Assembly: GCF_021545335.1 (NCBI RefSeq) | Contig: NZ_CP089312.1 | Coordinates: 5,332,001 to 5,396,000, forward strand | DNA length: 64,000 nt | From: Streptomyces sp. GQFP | GTDB lineage: Bacteria > Actinomycetota > Actinomycetes > Streptomycetales > Streptomycetaceae | Reading direction: 5' to 3' | Shown here: piece by piece, positions 15,739 through 24,216 of the stretch | Layout: the number at the start of each line of letters is the position of its first letter | Position numbering within the stretch: the first letter of the stretch is position 1 | The notes under the pieces: generated by a model | Told to the model about the DNA's origin: nothing | Database searches by the model: none | The model's input: only the letters and a program-made list of their open reading frames with translations | Made by a program: the position numbers and the translations under genes

Positions 15739-17004
15739 ATGCCGACGGAGCAGGTCCTGGTCGCCCGTGCGGCGGGCCGTCTCTTGGAAGAACGCGAGCG
15801 CCTCATCGCGAGCCTCGTGCGGGTGACACGCGCCCAGATCAGCGCACTCGACCACGACGCCGCCTCGCGCTCCCTTCTTGAGGCGAGTATCACCGAGAAC
15901 ATCGTGGCCGCGATGAACTTCCTCCAGCAGGGAATCGACGCGCAGCATCTCGAAGCCCCGACCGCGGCCCTCGCCTACGCCAGGATGCTGGCGCAGCGCG
16001 ACGTGCCCCTCTCGGCGCTCATCAGGGCCTACCGCATCGGCCACTCCACGTTTCTCGATACGGCCTTCACGGTCCTCGACGACCTGCCCGCCGAGGACCG
16101 GCTCTCGCTGGTCGTCGCGCTGGTCCGCCGGTCCGCGCAGTTCATCGACCTGGTCTGCGAACAGGTCGGCCGCACCTACGAGCTCGAACGCGAACGGTGG
16201 GTGGCCAGCCAGAGCGGTGTCCGCCAGCAGTGGGTCAACGAACTCCTCGGCGGCGGCCCGGTCGACCGGGCCGCCGCCGAGCGGGCGCTGCGCTATCCGC
16301 TGGACGCGGTCCATGTCGCCTGCACGCTGTGGCCGGTCGGGCAGATGAGCTCCTTCGACCTGGTCTCTGCCGTGGAGGAGGTCCGTGCACGCGCGGTGTC
16401 GGTGCTACGGGCCCGCGCCTGCCTCGTCGTACCGACCGACGAGCTGGAATCACGGTTGTGGTTCGCACTGCCCGCCAGGGCCGACGACGGACTCCAAGCC
16501 CTCGCGCCTCCGGACGGGGTCTTCCTGCACGCGGCCATCGGGCGGCCGGGGGCCGACCTGGCCGGCTTCCGCACCTCGGCACGCCAGGCCGGCCGGGTCA
16601 AGGAGATCGTCGCTGCCCGGCTCGGCCGGCCCGGGGACAAAGACCACGCGATCCACCGGCCCGTGGGACCGCGGTGGGTGCCGTACGACGACGTGGCCCC
16701 CATCGCCCTGATGGCCGGTGACCTGGAAGCCGTCCGCGAATTCGTGACGGTGACGCTGGGAGACCTGGCGCAATCCAACACCCGCAACGCCATGTTGCGC
16801 GAGACGCTGCAGGCTTTCCTCACGCACCACCGCAGTTACGCGGCCACGGCGGAGGTGATGAACCTGCACCGCAACTCGATCCAGTACCGGGTACAGCACG
16901 CGACCGCGCTGCTGCCGGAAGCGGCAGAGAGCCTTGAGGACGACTACAACGTCCGCACCGCACTCCTGGCCGCGCAATGGCTCGGAGGGCCGGTGCTGTT
17001 CTGA
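15739..17004 (+). CDS. PucR/CdaR-type helix-turn-helix regulator
   Basis: 421 residues. The N-terminal 170 residues are helical (RLLEERERLIASLVRVTRAQ ...), matching the RsbT co-antagonist-like N-terminal region of many Streptomyces PucR proteins. A GGDEF-like middle region follows, and the C-terminus carries the PucR HTH_30 signature (FLTHHRSYAATAEVMNLHRN, then SIQYRVQHA). The first of the ATGs at 15730 and 15739 leaves no room for a ribosome site, so I prefer 15739, with AGGA eight bases upstream. It is divergent from the ligase-DUF3556-oxidoreductase operon and is probably its activator or repressor. It lies at the right end of the island. Confidence 0.85.
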   Translation: MPTEQVLVARAAGRLLEERERLIASLVRVTRAQISALDHDAASRSLLEASITENIVAAMNFLQQGIDAQHLEAPTAALAYARMLAQRDVPLSALIRAYRIGHSTFLDTAFTVLDDLPAEDRLSLVVALVRRSAQFIDLVCEQVGRTYELERERWVASQSGVRQQWVNELLGGGPVDRAAAERALRYPLDAVHVACTLWPVGQMSSFDLVSAVEEVRARAVSVLRARACLVVPTDELESRLWFALPARADDGLQALAPPDGVFLHAAIGRPGADLAGFRTSARQAGRVKEIVAARLGRPGDKDHAIHRPVGPRWVPYDDVAPIALMAGDLEAVREFVTVTLGDLAQSNTRNAMLRETLQAFLTHHRSYAATAEVMNLHRNSIQYRVQHATALLPEAAESLEDDYNVRTALLAAQWLGGPVLF

Positions 17005-17079
17005 GGACGAGGGCCGCGTCACCCTCCTCATCGACGGCTCGCCGGCCGGTGCCGTCCTCCTCAGAACTGGCTCCGGCCC

Positions 17080-17490
17080 AGGTACGCCCACGGATGTGGA
17101 GACAACCCGTGCGGCCGGAAGGCCGGCTATCGCCCTCAGAAGCAGCAGACCCGCCGCGAGCACAAGTCCACCGAGTCCCGTGCTGGGCGCCGCACGATCG
17201 GTCTGCCCGATCCGCTGATCAAGCTTCTCCGTCAGCACCAGGAGCAGCAGGGGAAGGAGCGGATCGAGGCCGGCACCGACTGGGAGGCCAAGGGATCCAT
17301 CTTCGCCTCCCCGACCGGCGGCCCTCTGAGCCCGAACACCGACTTCCACATCTGGAAGCGGCTCCTGAAGGACGCGGGAGTAGCGCGAGTACGGGACGTC
17401 CGTCTGCATGACGCCCGCCACACCGCCGCGACCGTCCTCCTGATCCTCGGCGTCCCGGATGTCGTGGTCGACGCGATCAGGACGAACTGA
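17080..17490 (+). pseudogene. Tyrosine recombinase (phage integrase) remnant
   Basis: An open frame with no usable start reads HGCGDNPCGRKAGY, RREHKSTESRAGRRTIGLPD, IFASPTGGPLSPNTDFHIWK and VRLHDARHTAATVLLILGVP. This is the catalytic region of actinomycete phage/ICE integrases, with the Arg-His-x-x-Arg box intact (HDARH). It then stops at VDAIRTN before the expected final His/Trp and catalytic Tyr, and the N-terminal two thirds is missing. It points toward tRNA-Ser and lies 60 bp from the right att repeat, exactly where an integrase should sit. The element can therefore no longer excise by itself. Confidence 0.85.
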
Positions 17491-17515
17491 GACGGAAAGT
17501 GAGACGGACAACGAC

Positions 17516-17547
17516 GAAGGGCCCCACCGCGAACGGTGGGGCCCTTC
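17516..17547. terminator. Perfect hairpin between integrase remnant and tRNA-Ser
   Basis: GAAGGGCCCCACC and GGTGGGGCCCTTC pair perfectly around a GCGAAC loop. It lies 24 bp beyond the tRNA 3' end and probably terminates the leftward tRNA transcript; it could work in both directions. Confidence 0.75.
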
Positions 17548-17553
17548 GACATC

Positions 17554-17591
17554 GTGCCCGGTGAGGCACTGGCGGAGGATACGAGATTCGA
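17554..17591. repeat. attR-like direct repeat within the tRNA-Ser 3' end
   Basis: Perfect 38-bp copy of 7104-7141, partly inside tRNA-Ser (17571-17591). Integration restored a full tRNA on this side and left a 21-bp tRNA tail at the other end. The island between the repeats is about 10.45 kb. Confidence 0.85.
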
Positions 17592-17660
17592 ACTCGTGAG
17601 GGGTTGCCCCCAACACGCTTTCCAAGCGTGCGCCCTAGGCCACTAGGCGAATCCTCCGCC
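17571..17660 (-). tRNA. tRNA-Ser(GGA)
   Basis: 90-nt class II tRNA. Acceptor GGCGGAG pairs with CTCCGCC, the anticodon loop reads CTTGGAAAG with GGA as anticodon, there is a long variable arm (GTTGGGGGCAACCCC), and the T-arm is GAGTTCGAATCTC. CCA is not encoded. It is the integration site of the adjoining island and remains intact. Confidence 0.95.
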
Positions 17661-17730
17661 GGGAACATTACATGACCTGAGGGGGTGCTTGCGAACTCGT
17701 TCGGGCCCCCTGCGATCAGGTACGCTGGGC

Positions 17731-17826
17731 CTCAGCCCCTCACGCGGCGCTATCTGACTGAACTCCCCCAGGGCCGGAAGGCAGCAAGGGTAGGTTGGCT
17801 CTGGCGGGTGCGTGGGGGGTCTTCTG
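17731..17826 (+). ncRNA. ffs: Signal recognition particle RNA, small bacterial type (4.5S)
   Basis: The conserved SRP54-binding hairpin is present: CCAGGGCCGGAAGGCAGCAA, with the GGAA tetraloop and the asymmetric AGCA bulge around 17768-17787. The 5' CCCCTCACGC pairs with the 3' GCGTGGGGGG to close the long helix. It lies between tRNA-Ser and dnaX, as in other Streptomyces. Ends are approximate to a few bases. Confidence 0.9.
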
Positions 17827-17837
17827 TTTGACCGGTG

Positions 17838-18205
17838 CCGCAGGAACACGTTCGGTGTGTTCTGGGTGATAAACAGGTCCAGCTCTCGCCGCCGGGCGGT
17901 GTACCGGTCGGGGGAGTGGAACGCCTCGGTGTACCCGGCGAAACCGAGCGACTTCTTCTTCACCTTCACCAGGCTCTTGTTGCGCCCCCGCTGTAGCTGC
18001 GAAGTCGCGTTCCACGAGCGCCGCCTCGGTCGTGATCCGGGCCGGTGGTTCGGGGAGGCGGTCGATGATCATCCAGGCGGTCTCGCGGGCGCGCTGGAGC
18101 GCGGACATGTGCACTTCGTCGATGTGTACGCCGGCCGCGACCAGCCTGGCAACCCGCTCGGCCGCCTGTTCGGCCTGGTTGGTGCCGAGGTCGGTGAGGG
18201 GACGG
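17838..18205 (-). pseudogene. Histidine phosphatase (phosphoglycerate-mutase-like) remnant
   Basis: Reading leftward, a frame gives PLTDLGTNQAEQAAERVARL, VHIDEVHMSALQRARETAWM and AALVERDF, the middle of a broad-specificity histidine phosphatase (the S-x-L-x-R-A-x-x-T-A motif). The next conserved block, SY(S/T)GRNK, is only recovered by changing frame twice near 17985-18005. The new frame then continues as SLVKVKKKSLGFAGYTEAFH and so on. The N-terminal RHG catalytic motif is missing, cut off at the dnaX promoter, and no C-terminal active-site His is seen. It is a decayed gene squeezed between SRP RNA and dnaX. Confidence 0.65.
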
Positions 18206-18245
18206 GCGGGGCCGACTGTCAGTGGGGGCCGATATCGTCGTATGC

Positions 18246-20585
18246 GTGTCGTCCCTTGCGCTGTACCGCCGCTATCGCCCGGAGTCGTTCGCCGAGGTCA
18301 TCGGGCAGGAGCATGTAACCGACCCGCTGCAGCAGGCGCTGCGGAACAACCGGGTCAATCACGCGTACCTGTTCAGCGGGCCGCGCGGCTGTGGCAAGAC
18401 GACCAGCGCGCGCATCCTGGCGCGCTGCCTGAACTGCGCGCAGGGGCCCACGCCCACGCCCTGCGGCGAGTGCCAGTCCTGCCAGGACCTGGCGCGCAAC
18501 GGCCCGGGGTCGATCGACGTCATCGAGATCGACGCCGCGTCGCACGGTGGTGTGGACGACGCCCGTGACCTGCGAGAAAAGGCATTCTTCGGCCCTGCGA
18601 GCAGCCGCTACAAGATCTACATCATCGACGAGGCCCACATGGTCACGTCGGCCGGTTTCAACGCGCTGCTCAAGGTCGTCGAGGAGCCGCCGGAGCACCT
18701 CAAGTTCATCTTCGCGACCACGGAACCCGAGAAGGTCATCGGGACGATCCGTTCCCGGACCCACCACTACCCCTTCCGGCTGGTCCCGCCGGGCACGCTC
18801 CGCGACTACCTCGGCGAGGTCTGCGGCCAGGAGAACATCCCGGTCGCCGACGGCGTACTCCCCCTGGTCGTCCGCTCCGGAGCGGGGTCCGTACGAGACT
18901 CCATGTCCGTCATGGACCAGCTGCTGGCCGGCGCCGGTGCCGAGGGCGTGACCTACGCCATGGCCACCTCCCTGCTCGGCTACACGGACGGCTCGCTGCT
19001 CGACTCCGTGGTCGAGGCGTTCGCCTCCGGGGACGGCGCGGCGGCCTTCGAGGTCGTCGACCGCATCATCGAGGGCGGCAACGACCCCCGCCGCTTCGTC
19101 GCCGACCTGCTCGAACGCCTGCGCGACCTGGTGATCCTCGCCGCCGTGCCCGACGCGGCGGAGAAGGGGCTCATCGACGCCCCCGTGGACGTGGTCGAGC
19201 GTATGCAGGCCCAGGCCGGCGTCTTCGGCGCCGCCGAACTCAGCCGCGCCGCCGACCTCGTCAACGACGGCCTCACGGAGATGCGCGGCGCGACCTCGCC
19301 CCGACTCCAGCTGGAACTGATCTGCGCGCGCGTGCTGCTGCCGGCCGCGTACGGCGACGAACGCTCGGTCATGGCCCGCCTCGACAAGCTGGAGCGGGGC
19401 ATCAACTTCTCCGGCGGTCCGGCCGCTGGCACGGGCGGGGCAGGCATCCCCATGGGGTACGTGCCGGGACCGGGCGCGCACGGCGTGCCCGCCGCGTACG
19501 AGGGGGCGGTGCCCGGCGGCGCTGGTGGCACTGGCGGTGGTGCTGTGGGCGCGCCGGTCATGCCTCCTGCCGGATCGGGTGCACCTGGTGTGCCGGGTGT
19601 GCCGGGTGTGCCCGGTGGCGGTGGCGTGTCCGGTACGGCGGACACGGTCGCCGCGCCTGCTCCGCCCCCTCAGCCCCAGCCCCAGTCCCATCCCCAGGCC
19701 CCGGCCCCGGCTGCACCCGCCCCGGCTCCAGCCGCTCCCGGTGCCTGGCCCACCGCGACGAGCGCGGGCAGTGGGCGGCGCCCCGGTGGCTGGCCCACAG
19801 CCACGCCCGCGGGCACCGGACAGCCCCCGGCGCCCGCCGCAGCCGCGCCGCCATCGACACCGGCCTACGCCCAGCCCCAGTCCCAGCCCCCCCAGGCTCA
19901 GACGCCCGCCGCGCCGACCGGCGCCCCCGTGCCCGGCGGCCTTGACCCCCGCATGCTCTGGCCGAACATCCTGGAGTCGGTGAAGAACCGCCGCCGGTTC
20001 ACCTGGATCCTGCTCAGCCAGAACGCCCAGGTCAGCGGCTTCGACGGCACCACACTCCAGCTGGGCTTCATGAACGCGGGCGCGCGGGACAACTTCTCCA
20101 GCAGCGGCAGCGAGGAAGTGCTGAAGCAGGCGCTGTTGGAACAGTTCAACGTCCAGTGGCGGATCGAGGCGGTCGTCGACCCGACGGGTGGCGGCGGTGG
20201 GGGTGGTGGTCAGGTCGCTCCGGCGACCGGTGGTTACGGCGGAGGGGGTGCGCCCGGCGGTTACGGCGGAGGTGGCTACGGCGGGGGAGGCGGCGGTGGA
20301 GGTGGTTACGGCGGCGCCGCGTCGACGTCCGCCGCCCCCCAGCAGCAGCAGCCCGCGCCCCCGTCTCCGGCGTCCACGCAGGCCCCGGCACCCCGGCCCC
20401 AGGCCTCCGCGCCGGCACCGGCACCGGCACCGCGGGCCTCGGCTCCGGAACCCCCGCCGATCGCCCCGGAGGACGATGTCCCCGAGGACGACGATCCCGA
20501 CCTCGACGAGTCCGCGCTTTCCGGGCACGAGATGATCGTGCGGGAGTTGGGGGCGACGGTGCTGGAGGAGTTCTCGAACGAGTAG
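18246..20585 (+). CDS. dnaX: DNA polymerase III subunit gamma/tau
   Basis: 779 residues from the GTG at 18246. It is the clamp-loader ATPase and organiser of the replicative holoenzyme. Walker A is FSGPRGCGKTTSARIL (about 37-52), the zinc site is C-LN-C...C-GE-C-QS-C, Walker B is YIIDEAHMVTSAGFN, and the sensor region is FATTEPEKVIGTIRSR. AAA+ domains II and III follow to about residue 390. A long low-complexity Gly/Pro/Ala linker comes next, with a tau-like block (LWPNILESVKNRRRFTWILL) near 570, and an acidic end. The N-terminus SSLALYRRYRPESFAEVIG is typical of dnaX, so the ATG at 18222 is not used. No translated frameshift site was seen. Confidence 0.95.
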   Translation: MSSLALYRRYRPESFAEVIGQEHVTDPLQQALRNNRVNHAYLFSGPRGCGKTTSARILARCLNCAQGPTPTPCGECQSCQDLARNGPGSIDVIEIDAASHGGVDDARDLREKAFFGPASSRYKIYIIDEAHMVTSAGFNALLKVVEEPPEHLKFIFATTEPEKVIGTIRSRTHHYPFRLVPPGTLRDYLGEVCGQENIPVADGVLPLVVRSGAGSVRDSMSVMDQLLAGAGAEGVTYAMATSLLGYTDGSLLDSVVEAFASGDGAAAFEVVDRIIEGGNDPRRFVADLLERLRDLVILAAVPDAAEKGLIDAPVDVVERMQAQAGVFGAAELSRAADLVNDGLTEMRGATSPRLQLELICARVLLPAAYGDERSVMARLDKLERGINFSGGPAAGTGGAGIPMGYVPGPGAHGVPAAYEGAVPGGAGGTGGGAVGAPVMPPAGSGAPGVPGVPGVPGGGGVSGTADTVAAPAPPPQPQPQSHPQAPAPAAPAPAPAAPGAWPTATSAGSGRRPGGWPTATPAGTGQPPAPAAAAPPSTPAYAQPQSQPPQAQTPAAPTGAPVPGGLDPRMLWPNILESVKNRRRFTWILLSQNAQVSGFDGTTLQLGFMNAGARDNFSSSGSEEVLKQALLEQFNVQWRIEAVVDPTGGGGGGGGQVAPATGGYGGGGAPGGYGGGGYGGGGGGGGGYGGAASTSAAPQQQQPAPPSPASTQAPAPRPQASAPAPAPAPRASAPEPPPIAPEDDVPEDDDPDLDESALSGHEMIVRELGATVLEEFSNE

Positions 20586-20604
20586 GCGGGTGGGTGTGCT
20601 GGGC

Positions 20605-20791
20605 GGGGTTTCTCGCCCCCGCCGCCCCTACCCGTCCCATCCTCGGGGGCTCCGCCCCCGAACCCCCGTATCGCGCTGAACGCGCTCGTCCTCAAACGCC
20701 GGACGGCTGACTACCCAGCCCGTCCGGCGTTTGAGGACGAGGCCGTTCAGGCCGACAGCGGGGGCCTGGGGGCGGCAGCCCCCAGCGACGC
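20605..20791. repeat. Streptomyces nested palindromic repeat, copy 1
   Basis: The core inverted repeat is CCTCAAACGCCGGACGG (about 20691-20707) against CCGTCCGGCGTTTGAGG. It is flanked on the left by the GC-rich block GCCCCCGCCGCCCCTACCCG and by a GGGGGCTCCGCCCCC hairpin, and on the right by CTGGGGGCGGCAGCCCCCAG. It lies between dnaX and purD and probably doubles as a transcription terminator. Related copies are at 24.2 and 52.2 kb. This copy lacks the right-hand outer arm seen in the others. Confidence 0.75.
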
Positions 20792-20841
20792 CCGCACCAG
20801 CGCCGGGAACCATCCCACCCCGGACCACTAAACTGACCCGC

Positions 20842-22095
20842 GTGAACGTCCTCCTCATCGGTAATGGCGCCCGCGAACACGCCCTGTGCCGCTCCCTGTC
20901 CCTCGACCCCGACGTCACCGCGCTCTACTGCGCCCCCGGCAACGCCGGCATCGCCGAGGTCGCCGAGCTGCGTCAGGTCGACCCCCTCGATGGCACGGCC
21001 GTGGCCGCGCTGGCCGTGGAGCTCGGCGCCGACCTGGTCGTCGTAGGACCGGAGGCGCCGCTCGTCGCCGGGGTCGCCGACGCCGTACGAGGCGCGGGCA
21101 TCCCGGTCTTCGGCCCCTCCGGGGAGGCCGCGCAGCTGGAGGGCTCCAAGGCCTTCGCGAAGGACGTCATGGCGGGAGCCGGCGTCCCCACGGCACGCTC
21201 ATACGTCTGTACGACTCCCGACGAGGTGGATGAAGCCCTCGACGCCTTCGGTGCCCCGTACGTCGTGAAGGACGACGGACTCGCCGCCGGCAAGGGCGTG
21301 GTCGTCACCGACGACCTCGCAGCCGCCGCCGCCCACGCGAACTCCTGCGACCGCGTCGTCATCGAGGAGTTCCTCGACGGCCCCGAGGTCTCCCTCTTCG
21401 CCATCACCGACGGCGAGACGGTCCTCCCGCTCCAGCCCGCCCAGGACTTCAAGCGCGCGCTGGACGGCGACGAGGGCCCGAACACGGGCGGCATGGGCGC
21501 CTACTCGCCGCTCCCCTGGGCCGACCCGAAGCTGGTCGAGGAAGTCCTCCAGACGGTCCTGCAGCCGACGGTCGACGAACTGCGCCGCCGCGGTACCCCC
21601 TTCTCCGGCCTCCTCTACGCCGGCCTCGCGATCACCTCGCGCGGCGTCCGCGTGATCGAGTTCAACGCCCGCTTCGGCGACCCGGAGACCCAGGTGGTCC
21701 TGGCCCGCCTGAAGACCCCGCTGGCGGGCATCCTCCTCGCCGCCGCCAACGGCACCCTCGCCGACCTGGAGCCCCTGCGCTGGAGCGACGACGCGGCGGT
21801 CACCGTGGTCATCGCCTCGCACAACTACCCCGGCACCCCGCGCACCGGCGACCCGATCACCGGCCTCGCCGACGTGGCCGCCGAGGACGCCCCGCACGCG
21901 TACGTCCTGCACGCGGGCACGAAGCGCGACGGCGACGCGGTCGTGAGCGCGGGCGGCCGGGTGCTCTCCGTGACGGCGACCGGCAAGAACCTGAACCAGG
22001 CCCGCGACCGCGCGTACACGGCCCTCGGCCGCATCCACCTGGACGGCTCCCAGCACCGCACGGACATCGCGGCGAAGGCGGCGGCGGGCGAGTAA
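20842..22095 (+). CDS. purD: Phosphoribosylamine-glycine ligase (GAR synthetase)
   Basis: 417 residues, ATP-grasp family. It joins phosphoribosylamine and glycine with ATP, step 2 of purine synthesis. Visible: NVLLIGNGAREHALCRSL at the N-terminus, PEAPLVAGVADAVR, the KDDGLAAGKGVVV ATP-binding loop, PAQDFKRALDGDEGPNTGGM, and the metal-binding EFNARFGDPETQ. The GTG at 20842 fits the family start exactly; the longer frame reads through the repeat upstream and is rejected. It is separated from dnaX by a palindromic repeat and closed by a strong hairpin, so it is probably monocistronic. Confidence 0.96.
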   Translation: MNVLLIGNGAREHALCRSLSLDPDVTALYCAPGNAGIAEVAELRQVDPLDGTAVAALAVELGADLVVVGPEAPLVAGVADAVRGAGIPVFGPSGEAAQLEGSKAFAKDVMAGAGVPTARSYVCTTPDEVDEALDAFGAPYVVKDDGLAAGKGVVVTDDLAAAAAHANSCDRVVIEEFLDGPEVSLFAITDGETVLPLQPAQDFKRALDGDEGPNTGGMGAYSPLPWADPKLVEEVLQTVLQPTVDELRRRGTPFSGLLYAGLAITSRGVRVIEFNARFGDPETQVVLARLKTPLAGILLAAANGTLADLEPLRWSDDAAVTVVIASHNYPGTPRTGDPITGLADVAAEDAPHAYVLHAGTKRDGDAVVSAGGRVLSVTATGKNLNQARDRAYTALGRIHLDGSQHRTDIAAKAAAGE

Positions 22096-22117
22096 CCGTA
22101 CAGTCACCGATGAACCC

Positions 22118-22155
22118 CTCGGGCCCCGAATCCGTCTAAGGATGCGGGGCCCGAG
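22118..22155 (+). terminator. purD terminator hairpin
   Basis: CTCGGGCCCCG at 22118-22128 pairs with CGGGGCCCGAG at 22145-22155, with an inner partial stem (AATCCG.../...GGAT). It lies 22 bp after the purD stop codon. Confidence 0.75.
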
Positions 22156-22417
22156 AGTCGTTCAAGGGCCTCCCAGCTGCCGCTTCCCTGCCACTCCGTC
22201 GTCGCCGTGCGTCACCCACCTCTCCCCAAAGCCATTCCATCGAGTGACCGATCCCCCATCCGGCTGACGAGGACCGGGCCCCCAACTATGGTGCGGCGCA
22301 AGCGTTCCGGCACTTGGCCCACCGGCATTGCGATGTCAGTGGTGGGTGCCACAGTGGGGGAGTGAGCAACGTCAGCGTGTGCGGAAACGGTGAGAAGGCA
22401 GGGGGTGGCATCCGGTC

Positions 22418-24205
22418 GTGACCGGTATGGGTGTGGAGGCGGGCGCGCAGGTCGCGCGTTCCCGGGCTCTGGCCGTGCTGCGCATCCGCAGCAGGGCCCT
22501 GGCCGTCGCCCTGCTGCCCGCGGCCGTCGCCGTCGTGCTGTGGGCCGGTGTCTCCACCGGCCACCTCGTGGGCGGCGGCTGGCACCTCGCCCGCTGGATC
22601 ACGAGCGGCGCCGCGATCGTCGTACTCCTCGCGGCAGCCGTCATCGCCCTGGTCGTCGCCCGCGCCCGCCCGGCCATGAGCCCCACGGTCCCGATAGCCG
22701 AGGAATCGGCCCCGGACCTCTACCACCTGGTGCGCGACCTGGCCGACCGCCTGGGCGTCCCCGCACCCTCCGCGATAGCGCTCACCCCGGACTGCGACAG
22801 CTGGCTGGAGGACCGCACCCACCGCGCCCACACCCCGCCCCCGGCGGAGGACCGGGACGAGATATCGGGCGTACGAGGCCTGCGTCCCGCCCTCCAGGGG
22901 CAGCACCGGCGTGCGGCGGCGACGGCGGCGCCCGTCCTCGTGATCGGCTCGCCGTTCCTGTGGTGGATGCGCGTCGGCGAACTGCGCGCGGTCCTCGCCC
23001 CGGTCGTCGCGGGTACGGGCCCTTCTGCCCACCCGGACATCGCGGCGGCGCGGCGCTTCGTACGGGGCCTGGACGCGGCGGTGGCCGTGGCGGCTGCGCC
23101 GCAGCGCGGACCCGTGTCCCGTACGGCGCTCGCGGGCGTCGGCTGGGTCGCGAGGCTGCTGCTGCGCGGCTGTCGGGTGCACGCGGCCGAGATGGAGCGC
23201 GGGGTCGCGGTGGCCGCCGCCGAGCGTGCACAGGCTGTGGATTACGGGCTGCGGATCGTCGCACAGGAACAGGTCGGGCTGGCGTACGCGGGCTGGGACC
23301 GGCTGCTGACCCGGGTCGCGCTCCCCGCCTGGCGGATGGGCCGCTGGCCGGCCCGGCTGGACGCGGGCGTCGTCGCGGCGCTCACGGAACTGTCGCGCCG
23401 CGACCGGCTGGCCGAGGGCTTCACGTCCCGGCTGGGCGAGCGCCCGGCCTGCGACCTGCTCGAAGAGCCCGGCGCGATCGACGAGGCGGCCTCGCTCCTC
23501 GCCGCCCGCCTCTTCCACGGGGGTCCGGCCGAGCCCGGTCCTGACTGGGCGCCGGTGGACTGGCAGGAGTACCCGGAGGAGGTGGTCGACCGCAAGTGGC
23601 GTACGGACGCGGCACGCCTGCACCGGGTCCTGGACACGTTGGGCGTCCACCGCACGGCGACACCCACACGCCGGGACCCCGACGCCCCGACCCTCTCCCG
23701 CGTGATGAACCACTTGGCGACGCCGCAGACGCCTCAACCGTCCGCGAGGGAGACGGCGGACGAGGAGGAGTACGAGTACGAGTACGGTGACGGCGACGAG
23801 GAACGGGTGGGAAGCGAACGCAGCGAGGCTCTTGCCGCCGGGATCAGTGCGGAGGTCGCCCGCGAGGAGGCGGCGGCGCCGGCAGGCCTGGCCGGCCAGG
23901 GCCCGGAGACGTCCGTCTGGGACGACGGCGGGCTGCCACTCTTCCCTCTGCAGCCGCCGCGCACGGGGCGCGAGCTGCTCGCCGATCACGTCACCGCGAT
24001 GGTGTGCTGCGCGGCGATGGACACGGCGGGGGCGACACCGGGCCTGGACTGGCTGGACGGCCCGTCGCTCCTCCTCAACGGCGAACGAGCGGCGGACCTG
24101 GGCCCAAGGGTCCTGACCCTGATAGAAAAAGGCGACCCGGCCCCCCTGGAGGCATGGCTCCGCACAACAGGAGTACGCCCGGAGAAGCCGGTACGCCTGG
24201 TGTGA
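22418..24205 (+). CDS. Membrane protein with a degenerate M48-peptidase-like domain
   Basis: 595 residues from GTG at 22418. Two membrane helices lie near the N-terminus (ALAVALLPAAVAVVLWAG; AAIVVLLAAAVIALVVARA). The following region has the order of M48 peptidases: LYHLVRDLADRLGVPAPSAI (about 102-121), then VGELRAVLAPVVAGTG. In active M48 enzymes the latter position carries HExxH, so the zinc site is absent. The C-terminal half is long, charged and poorly conserved-looking, with a Glu/Tyr run (DEEEYEYEYGDGDEE). It lies between purD and a dimethylformamidase-like gene. A non-catalytic membrane scaffold is more likely than a protease. Confidence 0.65.
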   Translation: MTGMGVEAGAQVARSRALAVLRIRSRALAVALLPAAVAVVLWAGVSTGHLVGGGWHLARWITSGAAIVVLLAAAVIALVVARARPAMSPTVPIAEESAPDLYHLVRDLADRLGVPAPSAIALTPDCDSWLEDRTHRAHTPPPAEDRDEISGVRGLRPALQGQHRRAAATAAPVLVIGSPFLWWMRVGELRAVLAPVVAGTGPSAHPDIAAARRFVRGLDAAVAVAAAPQRGPVSRTALAGVGWVARLLLRGCRVHAAEMERGVAVAAAERAQAVDYGLRIVAQEQVGLAYAGWDRLLTRVALPAWRMGRWPARLDAGVVAALTELSRRDRLAEGFTSRLGERPACDLLEEPGAIDEAASLLAARLFHGGPAEPGPDWAPVDWQEYPEEVVDRKWRTDAARLHRVLDTLGVHRTATPTRRDPDAPTLSRVMNHLATPQTPQPSARETADEEEYEYEYGDGDEERVGSERSEALAAGISAEVAREEAAAPAGLAGQGPETSVWDDGGLPLFPLQPPRTGRELLADHVTAMVCCAAMDTAGATPGLDWLDGPSLLLNGERAADLGPRVLTLIEKGDPAPLEAWLRTTGVRPEKPVRLV

Positions 24206-24216
24206 CCAGAGGGTTC

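Noticed and set aside
18222-18245. Upstream ATG for dnaX
   Set aside because: The conserved DnaX N-terminus (SSLALYRRYRP) begins at the GTG at 18246.
18219-20528. 769-residue open frame antisense to dnaX
   Set aside because: A Gly/Arg-rich shadow of dnaX without any recognisable motif.
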